From assembly GCF_018531465.1 (NCBI RefSeq), contig NZ_JAHDTF010000002.1:338811-402810 (forward strand): a stretch of DNA of 64,000 bases. The letters run 5' to 3'. Within the stretch, counting starts at the first letter, position 1; each line of letters opens with the position of its first letter. This DNA is from Sphaerisporangium fuscum (GTDB lineage: Bacteria; Actinomycetota; Actinomycetes; Streptosporangiales; Streptosporangiaceae). Below are positions 62,124-64,000 of this stretch, piece by piece. A program made the translations under genes and the position numbers. The notes below the pieces were generated by a model. That model ran no database searches. It was given only the letters and a program-made list of their open reading frames with translations, and was not told where the DNA came from.

Positions 62124-63473
62124 CTACACCCCCGTGTAGAACGGATCGGTCCGGACGTGCCGCTCGCCGTCCGGGCCGTACGCGGCCGGGACGGCCTGCG
62201 CGGCGAGCGCGCGGGTGGACTGCCACATCCGGTAGACGAGGAAGATCTCGTTCAGCACCAGCAGGCCGCCCGCGCCGCTGGTGACCGCGAGCAGCGCCCA
62301 CGGCCCGAGCAGCGGCGCCACGACGAACACGGCCGCGTGGAACTCGATGCCGCTCATGAGGTGGGTGCGCACCCGGTGCCGGGCCAGGCACTCGCCCACG
62401 CGCCGGCGCAGGCTGGGCTCCCGTTCCCCGGCCCCGGGCGGCAGAGGCGGGCCGGCGACGTACGCCGGGGGGCCGGCCGGCGGCGGGACCTGCGAGGCCC
62501 GGTACGGAACGGACGGCTCGGCCGGGAGGGGGCGGAACGATCCGTGCGGGGCCGAGGCCTGGCGGGGGATGGTGTGGCCGTGGTCGGCGATGTCCTCGAC
62601 CCTGCGATCACGGGGATCGAGCGGCGGCGGATGGCCGGTGCCGCCGTCCGCGCGGGCGATCTTCAGGTGGTCGGGCCTCGGACGGTCCTGCGGCAGGTGG
62701 TCGGGCTGCAGGAGGTCGGCGGGCAGGTGGTCGCCGGGCTCGTTGGGGGCGGGTACGCGTCCGGCCAGGTCGTAGGGGTCGTGGGCGCTATCCTCGCCGT
62801 CGCGCCGGCCGTCCTCCTCCGCGAGATCGTACGGTCCCGGCTCGTCGTCGTCGGGGTCGTACGGCGGCAGGACGTCGCCCACCTGGCCGTTCACCTCGTA
62901 CTCCGATCCTCTTTCGAAGTATTCGACGGCCATCGCCTCCCGTACCGCCGCCAGCTCCTCGCGCCGGGCCGCGCGGCGGCGGGCCTTCACCGTCTGACGC
63001 ACCCGCTTCATCTGGGGGGCGTTGACGTACCTGAACAGGTCCAGGATGGCGATACCGGCGCCGAGCAGCACGTAGGCGAGCCGCCCGGTCGCGGTGTACT
63101 GCCCGTAGGCCAGGCCGAAGGCGCACAGGACGACGCGGATCCGGTCGCCCACGTAGTCCAGCCAGAGCCCGAACGGCGTCCCGGTGCCCTTGAGCCGCGC
63201 GATCTTGCCGTCGACGCAGTCGACCATGAAGCTCACGTAGAACAGCAACGCACCGGCGATGAGGTGATCGGCTGCGAAGCAGGCCGCGGAGCCCACGCCG
63301 AGGATCAGCGAGAAGCGCGTGAGCGCGTTGGGGGTGATCTCGGTGTGATTCGCTACGAACAGTGCCACCCGGCAGGCCACCGGGTCGACCATGAACACCG
63401 TCCACCATGAGTCTCTGCGTTTGCGCGTCGCGAGGACGTCATCCAGCGAATAGGACCTCATGGCTGCCAGCAT
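62124..63473 (-). CDS. CDP-alcohol phosphatidyltransferase with a disordered insertion
   Basis: The 449-aa protein is an integral membrane enzyme that transfers a phosphatidyl or similar group from a CDP-alcohol. The family motif is intact: DCVDGKIARLKGTGTPFGLW followed by LDYVGD, that is D-x2-DG-x2-AR-x8-G-x3-D-x3-D. N-terminal residues 1-165 hold the first membrane helices and the motif. Then comes a region of about 200 residues (about 185-375) rich in Asp, Pro, Gly and His with no known fold, before the last membrane helices (about 385-425). Most family members lack such an insertion. No clear Shine-Dalgarno sequence precedes either possible start (63473 or 63461). It shares an operon with the sulfotransferase. 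Confidence 0.85.
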   Translation of the reverse strand: MLAAMRSYSLDDVLATRKRRDSWWTVFMVDPVACRVALFVANHTEITPNALTRFSLILGVGSAACFAADHLIAGALLFYVSFMVDCVDGKIARLKGTGTPFGLWLDYVGDRIRVVLCAFGLAYGQYTATGRLAYVLLGAGIAILDLFRYVNAPQMKRVRQTVKARRRAARREELAAVREAMAVEYFERGSEYEVNGQVGDVLPPYDPDDDEPGPYDLAEEDGRRDGEDSAHDPYDLAGRVPAPNEPGDHLPADLLQPDHLPQDRPRPDHLKIARADGGTGHPPPLDPRDRRVEDIADHGHTIPRQASAPHGSFRPLPAEPSVPYRASQVPPPAGPPAYVAGPPLPPGAGEREPSLRRRVGECLARHRVRTHLMSGIEFHAAVFVVAPLLGPWALLAVTSGAGGLLVLNEIFLVYRMWQSTRALAAQAVPAAYGPDGERHVRTDPFYTGV

Positions 63474-63804
63474 GGCGACGCGAAGCCACAGAAAACTGAC
63501 CGTCTGTAACTAACATGAGATCTCTAGATGCTTTCTTGACCGCTATGCGCGACTGGCCCTGAGGCCTTGACCCGGCGGCGCACGAACCGGCAGCCGCTCC
63601 GCCTGGCACGTCCCTCGTCCAATACCGGCCCCTTGGCCGACAAAAGGGACATTCCCCTATGAGCTGGAACTGTGCATTACCTGACACCGCCGGTATGCAT
63701 TCCTACGCAGAACCTGGCGCCAATTCTCCTTACCGTGGGTTTCACGTTCCGGCGGCGACCTGACCGGAACGGAAACCGATCAGACGCGAAAAAGGAGAAT
63801 CAGC
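63474..63804. other. Divergent intergenic region with AT-richer promoter sequence
   Basis: These 331 bases separate the phosphatidyltransferase gene from the truncated secreted-protein gene. The sequence is less GC-rich than the rest of the window (for example 63,480-63,540 and 63,670-63,740), as expected for promoters. I see no gene in it. Confidence 0.4.
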
Positions 63805-63885
63805 ATGTTCACCAAGCAGGCCGTGCGGGTCCTGACGTCCACCGCGCTCGCCTCGGGCGCCGTCCTGGCCGGCCTAGACGAGTAA
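63805..63885 (+). pseudogene. Small secreted protein gene cut after its signal peptide
   Basis: Behind a strong AAAGGAG site an ATG at 63805 opens a 26-residue frame that begins like a signal peptide (MFTKQAVRVLTSTALASGAV followed by LAG) and then runs into LDE and a stop. The last residues come from the end of the insertion element that follows, so the gene has lost its mature part. The original product cannot be identified. Confidence 0.6.
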
Positions 63886-64000
63886 GTCCTAAGTCTGGTC
63901 AGTGGTCGTAGGCGGTCAGTGATCGGGTGATGGGCTGGCTGGTGGCGCGGTTGTGCCAGATCGCGGCGGTCAGTGCCAGGATCCGCTGGGCAACGCGGAC
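63873..64000 (-). mobile_element. End of an IS982-type insertion sequence (continues beyond window)
   Basis: The element enters the window from the right. Its left end lies somewhere near 63,873-63,898, where the signal-peptide frame breaks; the exact terminal repeat and target duplication cannot be set without the other end. The transposase C terminus lies within it. Confidence 0.6.
63899..64000 (-). CDS. IS982-family transposase, C-terminal end (partial)
   Basis: The 33 residues visible up to the TGA at 63901-63899 include RVAQRILALTAAIWHN and end in TRSLTAYDH. That C terminus is shared by actinobacterial IS982 transposases. The rest of the gene lies outside the window. Confidence 0.7.
   Translation of the reverse strand, partial: VRVAQRILALTAAIWHNRATSQPITRSLTAYDH

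Noticed and set aside
63672..63911. A small plus-strand protein of 79 residues near the right end
   Set aside because: It lacks a start signal, runs in a different frame from the clear signal-peptide gene at 63805 and crosses into the insertion element.

Overview
This window is high-GC actinobacterial chromosome. The gene content and order (folD, purH, purN, a PerM/DUF6350 gene, sucD, sucC and pcrA close together, plus a WhiB protein, CoxSLM proteins, Tat and Sec secreted enzymes, and many ATGA/GTGA stop-start overlaps) fit the order Streptosporangiales, most likely family Streptosporangiaceae. That placement is inferred from content and order; no search was run. Genes lie on both strands. 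No tRNA, rRNA or CRISPR array was seen.

Region 1 (1-12.3 kb) is core metabolism: the end of a CitB-type response regulator, folD, a DUF899 gene, a TPR protein that looks leaderless, purH and purN (which probably uses a CTG start), a small membrane protein, a UBP-type zinc-finger protein, the PerM-like membrane protein, a bicupin, a PPOX-fold protein, and sucCD. From 12.25 to 13.72 kb there is no convincing gene. This stretch holds a GC-rich repeat cluster: two near-identical 95-bp copies, degenerate copies of the same family, and a 45-bp tandem repeat. A related copy and a 101-bp tandem repeat lie at 45.1-45.4 kb.

Region 2 (13.7-33.2 kb) holds an operon of three paralogous secreted proteins, the helicase PcrA, and a run of envelope-stress and regulatory genes. 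These are an ECF-like sigma factor with a membrane partner, two histidine kinase/response regulator pairs (one next to PspC/LiaF-type genes), a GntR regulator with an ABC ATPase, WhiB with a CPBP protease, and a TetR regulator with a divergent MBL hydrolase that share operators.

Region 3 (33.1-50 kb) starts with a CGNR zinc-finger regulator and a VOC-PPOX operon. Three copies of one operator, TTCTAAYG-N18-CRTTAGAA, sit around the regulator gene and in front of the operon. Next come a Tat-exported GH43 enzyme, a coxSLM-type molybdenum hydroxylase operon (AYRGAGR, so not a classical CO dehydrogenase), a GH15 enzyme, an aldo/keto reductase, a tandem NUDIX protein, and a secreted GH59 protein that resembles animal galactocerebrosidase but carries a ricin-type lectin domain. 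A CoxG-like protein follows, well away from coxSLM.

Region 4 (49-64 kb) centres on glycerol and the cell surface. A five-gene operon encodes an MFS carrier, glycerol kinase, G3P dehydrogenase, an alkyl-DHAP-synthase-like flavoprotein and a GlpP-type antiterminator; a strong hairpin lies in its leader. Facing it are a GT2-TagF fusion, a GT4 glycosyltransferase, a sulfotransferase and a CDP-alcohol phosphatidyltransferase, which suggests teichoic-acid or glycolipid synthesis. The window ends inside an IS982-type element that has cut a small secreted-protein gene after its signal peptide.
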